Part shown: positions 1 to 7,793 of the stretch, piece by piece
Position numbering within the stretch: position 1 is the first letter of the stretch
How the letters are laid out: each line of letters starts with the position of its first letter
NCBI GenBank assembly: GCA_035295665.1
Contig: DATGIQ010000650.1
Span: forward strand, 1 to 14,217
Reading direction: 5' to 3'
DNA: 14,217 nucleotides
DNA from: DATGIQ01 sp035295665
GTDB lineage: Bacteria; Planctomycetota; Planctomycetia; Gemmatales; Gemmataceae
Program-made: the position numbers and the translations under genes
Notes under the pieces: model-generated
The model's input: the letters and a program-made list of their open reading frames with translations, nothing else
Database searches by the model: none
What the model was told of the DNA's origin: nothing

Positions 1-379
1 CTTGACGTGAGCGGGCAGCGCCGGCCAGGCTGCCACGACGCAAGCCAGGTCTGGTTCGGACGTGCAACTTGCGACAACTGCACCGGATTTTGCAGCGCCC
101 GTCGGATGCAGATTCCCTAAAGTGCTTCCATTATTGATCGCTACGGAATCGTGCTCGAATCCCGTCGGGGTCATCCACTTCTGCTCGGAGCTTGCCTACA
201 CTTCGGACCAAGCTCGCCCGCAAGATAAGCAAAGTTCCTCCAGCCGGCGCTGCTTTTCACTTGTTCGGCCCATCTCATCGTCGCTCTCAACTTGGCCCGA
301 CGGGCACAACGCGTCAAAATAGGCGAAGGTTTCCACCGTGAACAACGGTAGACAAAATCACTCGTCCGGAAGAATACCC
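1..379. other. left-edge region without a convincing gene
   Basis: I see no recognisable gene, RNA or repeat here. An 86-codon open frame at 62-322 (+) has a low-complexity Ser/Pro-rich translation that resembles no family I know, and it lacks a good ribosome binding site. The stretch is probably the intergenic or promoter region of the dehydrogenase gene that starts at 380. I found no clear -35/-10 pair. Confidence 0.5.
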
Positions 380-1252
380 ATGAGCCGTCGTCGCATCTTC
401 GGTTCGCGCATGTTGATCACGGGGGCCTCGCAGGGAATAGGCAAAGCGCTGGCAGAAGCGGCCGCGGCTCGCGGGGCCAAGGTTCTGGCGGTGGCCCGTT
501 CGGAGCATCTTTTGCATGAGCTGGCGAACGAGGTTTGTGCCCGCGGCGGCACCTTGGAAACCGTCGTGGCCGACATCACCGTACCCCGTGATCGAGAACG
601 GATGGTCGAGGCAGCCGTGGAGCATCTTGGCGGCCTGGATATCCTCGTGAACAATGCTGGCATCGGCGCCACAGGTCACTTCGCCGAAGCGTCCCCGGAA
701 CGTTTGCGAAAAATCATGGAAGTGAACTTCTTCGCGGTCGCCGAAACGACTCGCCTGTTCCTGCCGGTCCTGCTGGCTGGCATCCGGCCGGCCATCGTGA
801 ACATCTCTTCCATCGCTGGCAAACGGGCGATCCCGGCACGGAGCGACTACTCAGCGAGCAAGGCTGCCATCCACGGCTTCAGTGAGGCCCTGCGCGCCGA
901 GCTGGCCAAGGACGGCATTGATGTGCTCCTTGTATGCCCCGGGTTGACCGACACGAATTTCTCCAAGAACATGCTAGAACAGAAGGCACGTATGCCGGTC
1001 GACCATTTGCGCGGCATGAAGCCCGAGAAAGTTGCTCGGGCCACCTTGCGCTCCATCGAACGGGGCCGGCACGAGGTCTGTCTGACTATGCAAGGGAAGC
1101 TCATGGTGTTTGTGAGCCGATTCTTTCCAGGCTTATTTGATCGTTTGGCCGCTCGCCGTGTTCGCCAGCTTTTCCAGGATGAATTGCAAGCGGGGCAGGC
1201 GCGAAAAGCCTCGGGCGCGGCAGCGGCAGCGGACTACGCAATCAAGGAGTGA
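380..1252 (+). CDS. short-chain dehydrogenase/reductase (SDR), NAD(P)-dependent
   Basis: This 290-residue protein has a complete classical SDR pattern. The nucleotide-binding motif TGASQGIG is at residues 14-21, an acidic D65 lies after beta-3, NNAG is at 91-94, and the active-site set is N116, S144, Y157 and K161 (YSASK). It should be a cytoplasmic Rossmann-fold oxidoreductase that reduces a carbonyl or oxidises an alcohol with NAD(P)H. A basic residue (R40) at the end of beta-2 would favour NADP(H), but the substrate cannot be read from the sequence. The C-terminal extension (about 225-290) is hydrophobic and basic, then Ala-rich, as in several uncharacterised SDRs. I chose ATG 380 because GGAAG sits 7-8 bases upstream; a GTG at 338 would add 14 residues with no SDR character. 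It stands alone upstream of the tRNA-Leu gene. Confidence 0.9.
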   Translation: MSRRRIFGSRMLITGASQGIGKALAEAAAARGAKVLAVARSEHLLHELANEVCARGGTLETVVADITVPRDRERMVEAAVEHLGGLDILVNNAGIGATGHFAEASPERLRKIMEVNFFAVAETTRLFLPVLLAGIRPAIVNISSIAGKRAIPARSDYSASKAAIHGFSEALRAELAKDGIDVLLVCPGLTDTNFSKNMLEQKARMPVDHLRGMKPEKVARATLRSIERGRHEVCLTMQGKLMVFVSRFFPGLFDRLAARRVRQLFQDELQAGQARKASGAAAAADYAIKE

Positions 1253-1378
1253 GGGCCCCGTCGCGGGCTCTACACAACCTGGTCAAAGTAGTCGCATGGG
1301 ATTACGCGGCTTGCATCTCATAAGTCTTGCTGGCCCGTGGATCTCGCGATAAAGTGAAGAGCTGCTTTGTGCCCGCAC

Positions 1379-1699
1379 GCTGGAGTGGCGGAATCGGCAG
1401 ACGCATCGGACTTAAACCATTTGAGCACCAGGGCAGGAAACTCCCTGTGTGAATTCAGTCGAACTCGGGGAAACCTTAACACGTCATGGTGATGGCAATC
1501 CCGAGCCAAGCTTTTTTCAGCTGCCGGCCCCCGGTGGCCGAAAAAAGAAGGTGTAGAGACTTGGCGGCTGAGGCCTACAGCGAATCGCCATGGCCAAGAG
1601 AAAGTCCAGACTACGAACCGCAAGGGTAGCGAAAGCTATCGTAGTACGAAAATCCGGTGGGGCGTAAGCCCCGTGAGGGTTCGAGTCCCTCCTCCAGCA
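1379..1699 (+). tRNA. tRNA-Leu(UAA), interrupted by a group I intron
   Basis: The exons are 1379-1413 and 1649-1699, giving an 86-nt mature tRNA. The acceptor stem GCTGGAG (1379-1385) pairs perfectly with CTCCAGC (1692-1698), and the discriminator is A1699. The anticodon arm is TCGGA / C-T-T-A-A-A-A / TCCGG once the exons are joined, so the anticodon is U34 (1413) plus A35 A36 (1649-1650). The long variable arm (GGGGC 1659-1663 with GCCCC 1668-1672) and the T arm (GAGGG 1675-1679 with CCCTC 1687-1691, loop TTCGAGT) are typical of class II tRNA-Leu. CC follows the discriminator but the next base is T, so the terminal A must be added by CCA-adding enzyme. A weak TTGCTG/ATAAAG pair at 1327-1354 could be its promoter. 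The gene lies 102 bp upstream of the MaoC-like gene and may be co-transcribed with it. Confidence 0.93.
1414..1648 (+). ncRNA. group I self-splicing intron (IC3-like) in tRNA-Leu(UAA)
   Basis: This 235-nt intron sits between U34 and A35 of the anticodon. Exon bases CTT (1411-1413) pair with internal guide GAG (1423-1425), giving the U-G wobble at the 5' splice site. The conserved core is readable. P4 is CTCGGG (1464-1469) with CCCGAG (1500-1505). P6 is CTTTTTTC (1511-1518) with GAAAAAAG (1540-1547). P7 is GACTT (1558-1562) with AAGTC (1602-1606). P9 is ACTACGA (1610-1616) with TCGTAGT (1639-1645), capped by a GAAA tetraloop hairpin. The terminal omega-G is G1648. From memory, the P/Q/R/S core and the insertion site match the Anabaena and chloroplast tRNA-Leu(UAA) intron closely. 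There is no homing endonuclease ORF. Splicing would be by two guanosine-initiated transesterifications. Presence of the intron is near certain; subgroup IC3 is inferred from resemblance. Confidence 0.93.
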
Positions 1700-1800
1700 C
1701 CTAGCACGCTTTCGTTCGATGCAAAGGTTGTCTTGCAGCGGCTCGACTCCTCCGAAGATCATCGGCGCCAACGACATAACCCGGAGCAGGAGAGCAGCTC

Positions 1801-2304
1801 ATGTCGTTTACAGGGTTGCATTTATATCTCGATGATGTCGCGGTCGGCGAAGAATGGCAGTCTCAGGGACGCACGTTGACCCAGGCCGATATCGTTAATT
1901 TCGCCGGCCTAAGTGGCGACTTCAACCCAATTCACATCGATCACGAGTTCGCCCGGACTACCCATTTTCGCCAACCCATTGCGCATGGCTTATTGGTCTT
2001 TTCCATGGCCAGCGGACTGGGCGTCAATTGCCCGCCGCTGCGCACCTTGGCCTTCCTGGGGATTCGCGATTGGCAGTTCAAGGCTCCGGTCTTTATCGGC
2101 GACACCATCCATGTGCGGACCCAGCTTGTGGAGAAGGAACTTCGCGGCCGCGGCCGGCGCGGCGTCGCTACCTGGCAGCGGTATATCCTCAACCAAGCGG
2201 GCAAGGTCGTGCAACAAGGCATCAGCCTGACGCTGGTCGAATGCCGGGCGGCAAACGGGGCCGCCCTGTCGGTACCTGCTCCAGGGGACGGAAACACACC
2301 GTGA
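1801..2304 (+). CDS. MaoC-like hot-dog dehydratase (R-specific enoyl-CoA hydratase family)
   Basis: This 167-residue protein has the single hot-dog fold of the MaoC/PhaJ family. The hydratase signature is clear: a threonine-led helix entry near residues 25-35, then SGDFNPIH with the expected catalytic pair D40 and H45, followed by a conserved AHG (IAHGLL) in the central helix. Such enzymes hydrate trans-2-enoyl-CoA (or acyl-ACP) to the (R)-3-hydroxy form, feeding fatty acid or polyester metabolism, and act in the cytoplasm as dimers. The exact acyl substrate cannot be told. ATG 1801 is preceded by AGGAG (1788-1792) at 8-base spacing. It lies 101 bp after tRNA-Leu and 60 bp before a PfkB kinase gene on the same strand, so the three genes to 3873 may form an operon. 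Confidence 0.85.
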   Translation: MSFTGLHLYLDDVAVGEEWQSQGRTLTQADIVNFAGLSGDFNPIHIDHEFARTTHFRQPIAHGLLVFSMASGLGVNCPPLRTLAFLGIRDWQFKAPVFIGDTIHVRTQLVEKELRGRGRRGVATWQRYILNQAGKVVQQGISLTLVECRAANGAALSVPAPGDGNTP

Positions 2305-2364
2305 CACCGGCCTCCCCAGCTACTACCATATCCCCGTGCCCGTACTCCTGGGGAGAATCTGCCG

Positions 2365-3282
2365 ATGCCGGAGGCTCTCGAGCACTCCTTGTTGGTCGTT
2401 GGTTCGGTCGCGTTCGATTCAATCGAGACGCCCAACGGCTCGGTAGACGATGTGCTCGGTGGCTCGGCCACCTTTTTTTCTTACGCGGCCAGTTTCTTCA
2501 CGGCTCCGCGGCTGGTCGGTGTCGTCGGGGAAGACTTTCCGGATGAACATCGGCAGGTGTTCCGGCAGCGCAATATCGATACGACAGGACTGGTGACGCA
2601 GCCGGGCAAGACGTTTCGGTGGAAAGGGCGCTATCACCAGGACATGAACACCCGGGATACGCTCGAAGTCCACTTGAACGTCTTTGGCACCTTCGATCCC
2701 CGGTTGCCGGAGCGCTTTCGGGACAGCACCCATGTCTTCCTGGCTAATGGCAGCCCGACACTCCAGGCATTGGTGCTGGACCAGGTGCGCAAGCCGAAGC
2801 TTGTTTTGGCCGACACGATGGATCTCTGGATCAATACGCAGCGGAAGGAGCTTCTCCAGCTTCTGCCGCGCCTGGACGGCCTGCTCCTCAACGACAGCGA
2901 AGCCAAGCTGCTGACGGGGGATGATAACATGGTCCGGGCCGGCCAAGCCGTCCGCCGGATGGGCCCCAAGTTTGTCATCCTCAAAAAGGGCGAACACGGC
3001 GCGATGCTGATTAGCCACGATGGGGTCTATGTCCTACCCGCCTACCCTACGGAAAACGTGATCGATCCCACGGGTGCAGGCGATAGCTTCGCCGGCGGAA
3101 TTTTGGGTTACCTGGCTTCCGACGGCCATCTCCCTCCCGGGCGACTTCGCCGGGCAATGGCCTATGGCACGGTGGTTGCAAGCTTGACGGTTGAGGGGTT
3201 CGGTCTGGACCGGCTCCGCGCTGCCCGGCGCGAAGAGATCGACTCACGGCTCGAGAACTACCGCAACATGCTCTCGTTTTGA
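2365..3282 (+). CDS. PfkB/ribokinase-family carbohydrate kinase
   Basis: This 305-residue protein has the length and layout of a PfkB-family kinase. The N-terminal strand GSVAFDSI (13-20) is followed by the substrate-side GG motif (LGGSA, 31-35). A lid region follows, then the C-terminal signature DPTGAGDSFAGG, which begins at D234. D240 is the expected catalytic base and GAGD forms the anion hole. The reaction is ATP-dependent phosphorylation of a sugar or nucleoside hydroxyl in the cytoplasm. Ribokinase-, fructokinase- and adenosine-kinase-like members share these motifs, so the substrate is left open. GGGGAGAA lies a few bases upstream of ATG 2365. The gene follows the MaoC-like gene by 60 bp and precedes thpR by 12 bp, so it is probably co-transcribed with both. 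Confidence 0.88.
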   Translation: MPEALEHSLLVVGSVAFDSIETPNGSVDDVLGGSATFFSYAASFFTAPRLVGVVGEDFPDEHRQVFRQRNIDTTGLVTQPGKTFRWKGRYHQDMNTRDTLEVHLNVFGTFDPRLPERFRDSTHVFLANGSPTLQALVLDQVRKPKLVLADTMDLWINTQRKELLQLLPRLDGLLLNDSEAKLLTGDDNMVRAGQAVRRMGPKFVILKKGEHGAMLISHDGVYVLPAYPTENVIDPTGAGDSFAGGILGYLASDGHLPPGRLRRAMAYGTVVASLTVEGFGLDRLRAARREEIDSRLENYRNMLSF

Positions 3283-3294
3283 GCAGTGGGCATC

Positions 3295-3873
3295 ATGGCT
3301 CGCCTTCGTACGTTCATTGGCGTCGATCTTGGCAAAACGATCCGCGATCGGGCAGCTGCCCTTCAGGAAAAACTTGCCCAGACTGGCACCGCGGTCAAGT
3401 GGGTCGAGCCAGAAAACATTCACATCACGCTTCTCTTCCTGGGTGAAGTCGACGACCGAGAGGTGCCCAGCATCTGCCGGGTCGTGGCCGAGGAAACGCA
3501 GAGGCATGGGCCTTTCCGGTTGAGCGTCGAAGGACTCGGTTGCTTTCCCAACCCGCGACGGCCGCGGATCGTGTGGATCGGAGTCGGCGCAGGAACCCAG
3601 GAGTTGTGCGCCCTGCATGATGATCTGGAGCCGCCGCTCTTGGCCCTGGGCTGTTACCGCCGCGAAGAACGCAAGTATACACCCCACATTACAATCGGCC
3701 GGGTAAAAGGAGAGCGATCCACCGATTCCCTTAGCCCGGCGCTGGCTCAGCAGGCCGGCTGGCAAGGTGGGGAGATCATGGTCAGCGAAATCCTCGTCCT
3801 GAGCAGCGAGCTGACGCCCCAGGGGCCGATCTACACCGTCCTGAGCCGGGCCAAGCTCGGTGGGCCGGCATAG
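3295..3873 (+). CDS. thpR: RNA 2',3'-cyclic phosphodiesterase (LigT/2H family)
   Basis: This 192-residue protein of the 2H phosphoesterase superfamily carries both catalytic tetrapeptide-type motifs, HIT at 43-45 (IHITLLFLG) and HIT at 131-133 (HITIGRV). It also has the typical N-terminal RTFIGVDL strand. Family members hydrolyse 2',3'-cyclic phosphate RNA ends to 2'-phosphates and, in E. coli, show 2'-5' RNA ligase activity; the biological substrate is unsettled. I chose ATG 3295; an in-frame GTG at 3286 would add three residues and neither start has a strong Shine-Dalgarno sequence. The gene starts 12 bp after the PfkB-type kinase and converges on secDF, whose stop lies 26 bp beyond this stop. 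I saw no clear terminator in that gap. Confidence 0.9.
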   Translation: MARLRTFIGVDLGKTIRDRAAALQEKLAQTGTAVKWVEPENIHITLLFLGEVDDREVPSICRVVAEETQRHGPFRLSVEGLGCFPNPRRPRIVWIGVGAGTQELCALHDDLEPPLLALGCYRREERKYTPHITIGRVKGERSTDSLSPALAQQAGWQGGEIMVSEILVLSSELTPQGPIYTVLSRAKLGGPA

Positions 3874-3899
3874 GGCTCGTACGATACGATCCGCCAGCT

Positions 3900-6800
3900 T
3901 CAAGCAACCCCGGCCGGCTGCGCTTCCGGCTGCGGCCGGGCCGTCGTCGGCTTGGCGCCTTCGCCGAAGATCAGCAACAGCGGGCTGGCGATGTAGATCG
4001 AGCTGTACGTACCGACGATCACGCCGATGACCATCACAAAGGCGAACAGGTGAACACCCTCGCCGCCCCACAGGTACAGCACGATCACCACCAGCCAGGT
4101 GGCAAACGACGTGAGCAAGGTTCGGCTCAAGGTTTGATTGACGCTGTCGTTGATCATCTGCGGCGTGAGCAGCGGATTCTTGCCGCGCACTTCGCGAATC
4201 CGATCAAAGACCACGATCGTGTCATTGACCGAATAACCGACCAGCGTCAAAAGTGCCGCGACGGCCGGGAGATCGATCTTGAAATCTTGAATTTTGAGGA
4301 ATCCCGCCACGCCCGGCCAATACGCATGGATGTAGTGGCAAAAGGCAATAATCCCCATCGTGAAGAACAGGTCGTGAATCAGGCATAGCACGGCCGCCAG
4401 CCCAAAGGTCCAGTTGCCGAAACGGAACCACAGGTAAAGCAAGATGGCCGCCCAGCTTGCCAGGATGGCGTACATGGCTCGGAGCTGGGTATCCTGGGCC
4501 AGTTGGCTGTCGAACACTTCCAGCCGCTCCGGCTGCGGCCGGGCCGCGGCTTCCTCCTGGGCCCGCTTCAAAACCGTGTCGAGTTTATTGCCTGCGACTG
4601 GTTCACTCAGTTCAAACCTCATCTGCTTGTACCGGCCGTCTTTCTCCTCACCCATGCCGTTGAGCGTCGATTGTGCCTGGAGACTGGCGAGGTCCTGGGC
4701 TCGGAGTTCACGGTCGATGAGCATTTTCATCTGAGCAGGCGATGCAAAATCGGTGAAGTTCAGCGTCGCGGCTTTCTTGCTCGGGTCGATGGAATAGGTC
4801 AGGGTAATCTGTTTCTGTAAATTGCCCAGCAAGCGGTCCACCGAAACGCGGACCAGATCCTGCGCTTTTTCCGAAGTGCGGATGGTGAAAAATCGGCTCT
4901 TGTTTTCGCGGCTGTCCTCGGCAAAGGAGCTCAGGAAGATCTGCTCAACCGAGAGGTCGGGCAACTCCCGAGCCCGTGCCTTCAGCTCATCCGGCGTAAA
5001 TTTATCGGACAAAGTCACTGTCCGCTTCGTGCCATCGCCGTAATCGATCTCGAAGGCATGGCCCTCGGTGTCCTGCTGCTTGACATCCACCACGTTGAGC
5101 CGCTCTTTTTGCCGCTCGGAGCTAAACAGCTCTCGTAAACGGGTGATATCGACCGCCTCGGTCAGTTGGCCGCCGTAAGCGGTTCCGCCCGTGAAGTCGA
5201 TGTTGAGACCCTGCTGGCCACGGATCAAGAAGACCGTGATGCCGAACAAGGTTAACAAGATGGTGGCCGTGAACCAGTAATAGCGGATCCCCATGAAATC
5301 GATGCTCGGCCGAGAGAAGAGCCGGAACATGCTCAGCTTGCGGAGCCAGCCCTTGGTCTGCCAGATATCGAACAGCAACCGGGTCATGTACAGCGACGTG
5401 AACAAGCTGATGATCAGGCCGACCGTTAGACTGATGCCGAAACCCTTGAGCTGGTCGTTGCCCACGGCGTAGAGCACAATCGCGGTAAAGATGCTGCTCA
5501 GGTGCGTATCGATGATGGTCGGGAAGGCGCGGTCGTAGCCATTCCGCAGAGCCAGTGCCAGGCTGGCGCCGCGATCGCGTTCCTCCCGCAGCCGTTCGTA
5601 AATCAGCACGTTGGCGTCCACCGCCATGCCAAGCATGAGAACCAGCCCGGCCAGACCCGGCAAAGTGAAGGTGGCATTGACGGCGACCATGAAGCCGACG
5701 GTTAACAGCAGGTTGGCCAGCAAGGCGACGCAAGCCACCAGGCCGGCAAACCGGTAATAGACCAGCATGAACAACAAGATGGCACCAAAGGCAATGGCGA
5801 CGGAAATCGTACCGTCGCGGATGGTGTCGCTGCCAAGGGTGGCCCCCATCGTGTTTTCGCTGACCGGTTGGGGCTTCAACGTTGCCGGCAGAGCACCGGA
5901 GCGGAGGATGGTGACATAGTTATCGACTTCCTTCTTGGTGAAGTTGCCGCCACTGATGCGCCCGTCGGTCCGGATGGCCTGATTGATCGACGGCGCGGTT
6001 ACGATCTTGCCGTCCAGAATGATGGCAAGGTGGCGTTTGAAGGATCCAGGGCCGGTCCCCTCCGGGCTGTTCTTCGACGTGATGTCGTAAAACAAGTTGC
6101 CGCCCGTGGTATCAAACCGGAAACCCACCGCCGGCCGCATCTCCTCGATCGTCTCATAAGCATTCACGAGGTATTGGCCGGTGATGGTCATCGGTACGCC
6201 CCGCTCATCCCGTTCCGGATCACGGGTCAGCAGGAAATACTCGTACTTCTTGCGGGCCCGTTCTTCCGGCGGTAAATGGAGGTCTTCGCACTTCCGGCTA
6301 TACAGCAGGGCCCCGCCAAGCATATCGACACGCATCGGCTGCATTTTCTCGCGGGCGCTGGCCGCCAACGCCCACAGCTGGGTGCGGCCGGCCCGCTTTT
6401 CCATTGCATTGTCCAGCTCCAGGTTGTGCCGCTCGTGCGGATCTAGCTCGACCCACGAATAAGTGTGGTAGCCGCGGTTCGTCACCTCGAAACCCGGCTG
6501 GCCTTCCGGGGGTGCCGGGGGCGGGGGGACTTTTCCTTCCAGGGCCAATTTCTCCAGTGTATTCTTGAGGGCCGTTTCCTGTTCCTTGTTCTTCTTGGTT
6601 TCGAAGAATTCCTCGGCCTTTTTCATGGCGGCGTCATCGTCCCGCGCGTTGGCCAGGATGCGGAACTCCAGACTGCCGACCTGCGAGATTTTGTCCTTGA
6701 TGCTGTTGACAGCTTCTTCCGTCAGGGTGCGGCGCCGCCTTCCTCCCTGATAATTCTCATCCATGAACGTCTCAATATCCGCGACCTTGTCCGGATGATC

Positions 6801-7259
6801 TTTCCGCAGCAGGTCGATCAATTGATCGATCTTACCCAGAGGAATGTTGTCCAATTTGGCCGGATCAACGTCCGGCCAGTGCGCTTTGACCTGATTCAGC
6901 AGCTTCTGCCAGTCGGCCTCTTCGAGTTGCTGCTGATGGAGGCCGCCCGTTGGCAGGATGATCTCCACGCGCTTTCCTTCCGCCCCGACCGGCCGAATCG
7001 TGATGTTGTACAGGTCGGCCGGGTCGATGCGCCGCTTGAGGGCCGCGGCCAGCTCATCGCGGGTGTTCCGCTTGTCGCTGTCTTGCAGGGACTTCGACTC
7101 ATCAACTTCGTAGACAAGGATCGTACCGCCCACCAAGTCGACGCCGAGTTTGAAGCCTCCCCCTTCCCGCTCATACTGAACATAGGCCCGAGCAACCACG
7201 GCCGCGGCCAACACTACGGGAAGGAGACACCAAAAGATCTTCCATCCAAATCGATTCAT
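3900..7259 (-). CDS. secDF: protein translocase subunit SecDF (SecD-SecF fusion)
   Basis: This 1119-residue inner-membrane protein joins SecD and SecF in one chain. It uses the proton-motive force to help pull preproteins through SecYEG. TM1 spans about 8-28, followed by the SecD signature LGVDLVGG (38-45). A large periplasmic region includes a Pro-rich linker (about 242-252) and the ILDGKIVTAPSI segment. The SecD membrane block begins near 485 and contains MAVDANVLIYER with D548 in the proton path. The SecF half begins near 660, with IDFTGG at D688 and VGYSVNDTIVVFDR at D1013. E. coli SecD plus SecF total roughly 940 residues; the extra length lies in the SecD P1 region and in a SecF periplasmic loop of about 230 residues (about 690-918). 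ATG 7259 was preferred; a TTG at 7310 lies inside a hairpin. No good Shine-Dalgarno sequence precedes 7259. It is the last gene of the tgt-yajC-secDF run. Confidence 0.95.
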   Translation of the reverse strand: MNRFGWKIFWCLLPVVLAAAVVARAYVQYEREGGGFKLGVDLVGGTILVYEVDESKSLQDSDKRNTRDELAAALKRRIDPADLYNITIRPVGAEGKRVEIILPTGGLHQQQLEEADWQKLLNQVKAHWPDVDPAKLDNIPLGKIDQLIDLLRKDHPDKVADIETFMDENYQGGRRRRTLTEEAVNSIKDKISQVGSLEFRILANARDDDAAMKKAEEFFETKKNKEQETALKNTLEKLALEGKVPPPPAPPEGQPGFEVTNRGYHTYSWVELDPHERHNLELDNAMEKRAGRTQLWALAASAREKMQPMRVDMLGGALLYSRKCEDLHLPPEERARKKYEYFLLTRDPERDERGVPMTITGQYLVNAYETIEEMRPAVGFRFDTTGGNLFYDITSKNSPEGTGPGSFKRHLAIILDGKIVTAPSINQAIRTDGRISGGNFTKKEVDNYVTILRSGALPATLKPQPVSENTMGATLGSDTIRDGTISVAIAFGAILLFMLVYYRFAGLVACVALLANLLLTVGFMVAVNATFTLPGLAGLVLMLGMAVDANVLIYERLREERDRGASLALALRNGYDRAFPTIIDTHLSSIFTAIVLYAVGNDQLKGFGISLTVGLIISLFTSLYMTRLLFDIWQTKGWLRKLSMFRLFSRPSIDFMGIRYYWFTATILLTLFGITVFLIRGQQGLNIDFTGGTAYGGQLTEAVDITRLRELFSSERQKERLNVVDVKQQDTEGHAFEIDYGDGTKRTVTLSDKFTPDELKARARELPDLSVEQIFLSSFAEDSRENKSRFFTIRTSEKAQDLVRVSVDRLLGNLQKQITLTYSIDPSKKAATLNFTDFASPAQMKMLIDRELRAQDLASLQAQSTLNGMGEEKDGRYKQMRFELSEPVAGNKLDTVLKRAQEEAAARPQPERLEVFDSQLAQDTQLRAMYAILASWAAILLYLWFRFGNWTFGLAAVLCLIHDLFFTMGIIAFCHYIHAYWPGVAGFLKIQDFKIDLPAVAALLTLVGYSVNDTIVVFDRIREVRGKNPLLTPQMINDSVNQTLSRTLLTSFATWLVVIVLYLWGGEGVHLFAFVMVIGVIVGTYSSIYIASPLLLIFGEGAKPTTARPQPEAQPAGVA

Positions 7260-7287
7260 GGCTGGTGAAAATGCTCTCTTAAAGAAG

Positions 7288-7326
7288 GCCGTTTTGCCGC
7301 CGTTCCGCAAACGGCGGCAAAACGGC
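7288..7326 (-). promoter_or_regulatory. perfect 17-bp inverted repeat between yajC and secDF (attenuator- or terminator-like)
   Basis: GCCGTTTTGCCGCCGTT (7288-7304) is exactly complementary to 7310-7326 across a 5-base loop (7305-7309). In the minus-strand transcript the hairpin is followed by CUUCUUU, a modest U-rich tail. It begins 20 bases after the yajC stop and ends 28 bases before the secDF start. It could partly terminate transcription or protect the yajC 3' end, setting a ratio between YajC and SecDF. The inverted repeat is certain; its role is inferred. Confidence 0.65.
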
Positions 7327-7346
7327 CCGTCATCCGTTCTTGGAAT

Positions 7347-7718
7347 TTACGCGCTGGCCTCTTTCGATTCCTTGGCAGACTCATCGCCGCCGAGGATGCG
7401 GACGATGCTGCTGCGCGTCACGCGCAGGCGGACGTTGGAGCTGTCGTCCACTTTGAGAGTGACTTCGTCTTCTTTTTCTCGGATCGCCGACACGGTGCCG
7501 ATGATGCCACCAGAGGTGACAACGCGATCATTTTTTTTGAGCGCCGTGAGCAGGGCCTGACGCTGCTGCTCCTGCTTCCGCATCGGCCGAATCATGAGGA
7601 AATAGCCCAGCACCACGATGAAGATCAACGGCACGAGCATGCCCAGCGAGCTGCCGGGCGGAGGTGTTTGCGCATCGCCGGATTGCTGCTGGGCCAAGAG
7701 CATCAGGGTAGAAAACAT
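7347..7718 (-). CDS. yajC: preprotein translocase subunit YajC
   Basis: This 123-residue single-span membrane protein is the small partner of SecDF in the Sec holotranslocon. A short N-terminal segment precedes one strong TM helix (GMLVPLIFIVVLGYFLMIRP), followed by the YajC hallmark of basic and polar residues (RPMRKQEQQRQ). The cytoplasmic KKNDRVVTSGGIIGTV segment and a small beta-rich domain come next, and the C-terminus is charged. ATG 7718 is supported by GGAGG (7725-7729) at 6-base spacing. An ATG at 7724 would abut that site, and a longer frame to 7772 lacks support. It lies 75 bp after tgt and 87 bp before secDF on the same strand. The initial MFSTLMLLAQQ is only mildly hydrophobic and I do not call it a cleaved signal. 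Confidence 0.93.
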   Translation of the reverse strand: MFSTLMLLAQQQSGDAQTPPPGSSLGMLVPLIFIVVLGYFLMIRPMRKQEQQRQALLTALKKNDRVVTSGGIIGTVSAIREKEDEVTLKVDDSSNVRLRVTRSSIVRILGGDESAKESKEASA

Positions 7719-7793
7719 GAGCATCCTCCGGCGTGCCACCGCAGGCTCACCGAACGCTGCACTCGGCGTCAAAGAGCCAACGAAGCCCTTATC

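Noticed and set aside
338..379. Longer SDR start at GTG 338
   Set aside because: The 14 extra residues lack SDR character, while ATG 380 has GGAAG at good spacing.
1253..1378. GC-rich partial inverted repeat after the SDR gene as a terminator
   Set aside because: The stem near 1249-1270 needs a bulge and no T-tract follows.
1512..1517. T-run after a GC-rich segment, resembling a terminator inside the tRNA gene
   Set aside because: The T-run pairs with A1541-A1546 as helix P6 of the group I intron, so it is buried in the fold.
3295..3873. Idea that ThpR serves splicing of the nearby intron-containing tRNA-Leu
   Set aside because: Group I splicing yields 3'-OH and ligated exons with no 2',3'-cyclic phosphate, so no such enzyme is required.
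3244..4071. 275-codon open frame on the minus strand
   Set aside because: It overlaps thpR antisense and the end of secDF in another frame, with no family resemblance.
6465..7268. 267-codon open frame on the plus strand
   Set aside because: It lies wholly antisense to secDF, whose motifs are unmistakable, and reflects the high GC content.
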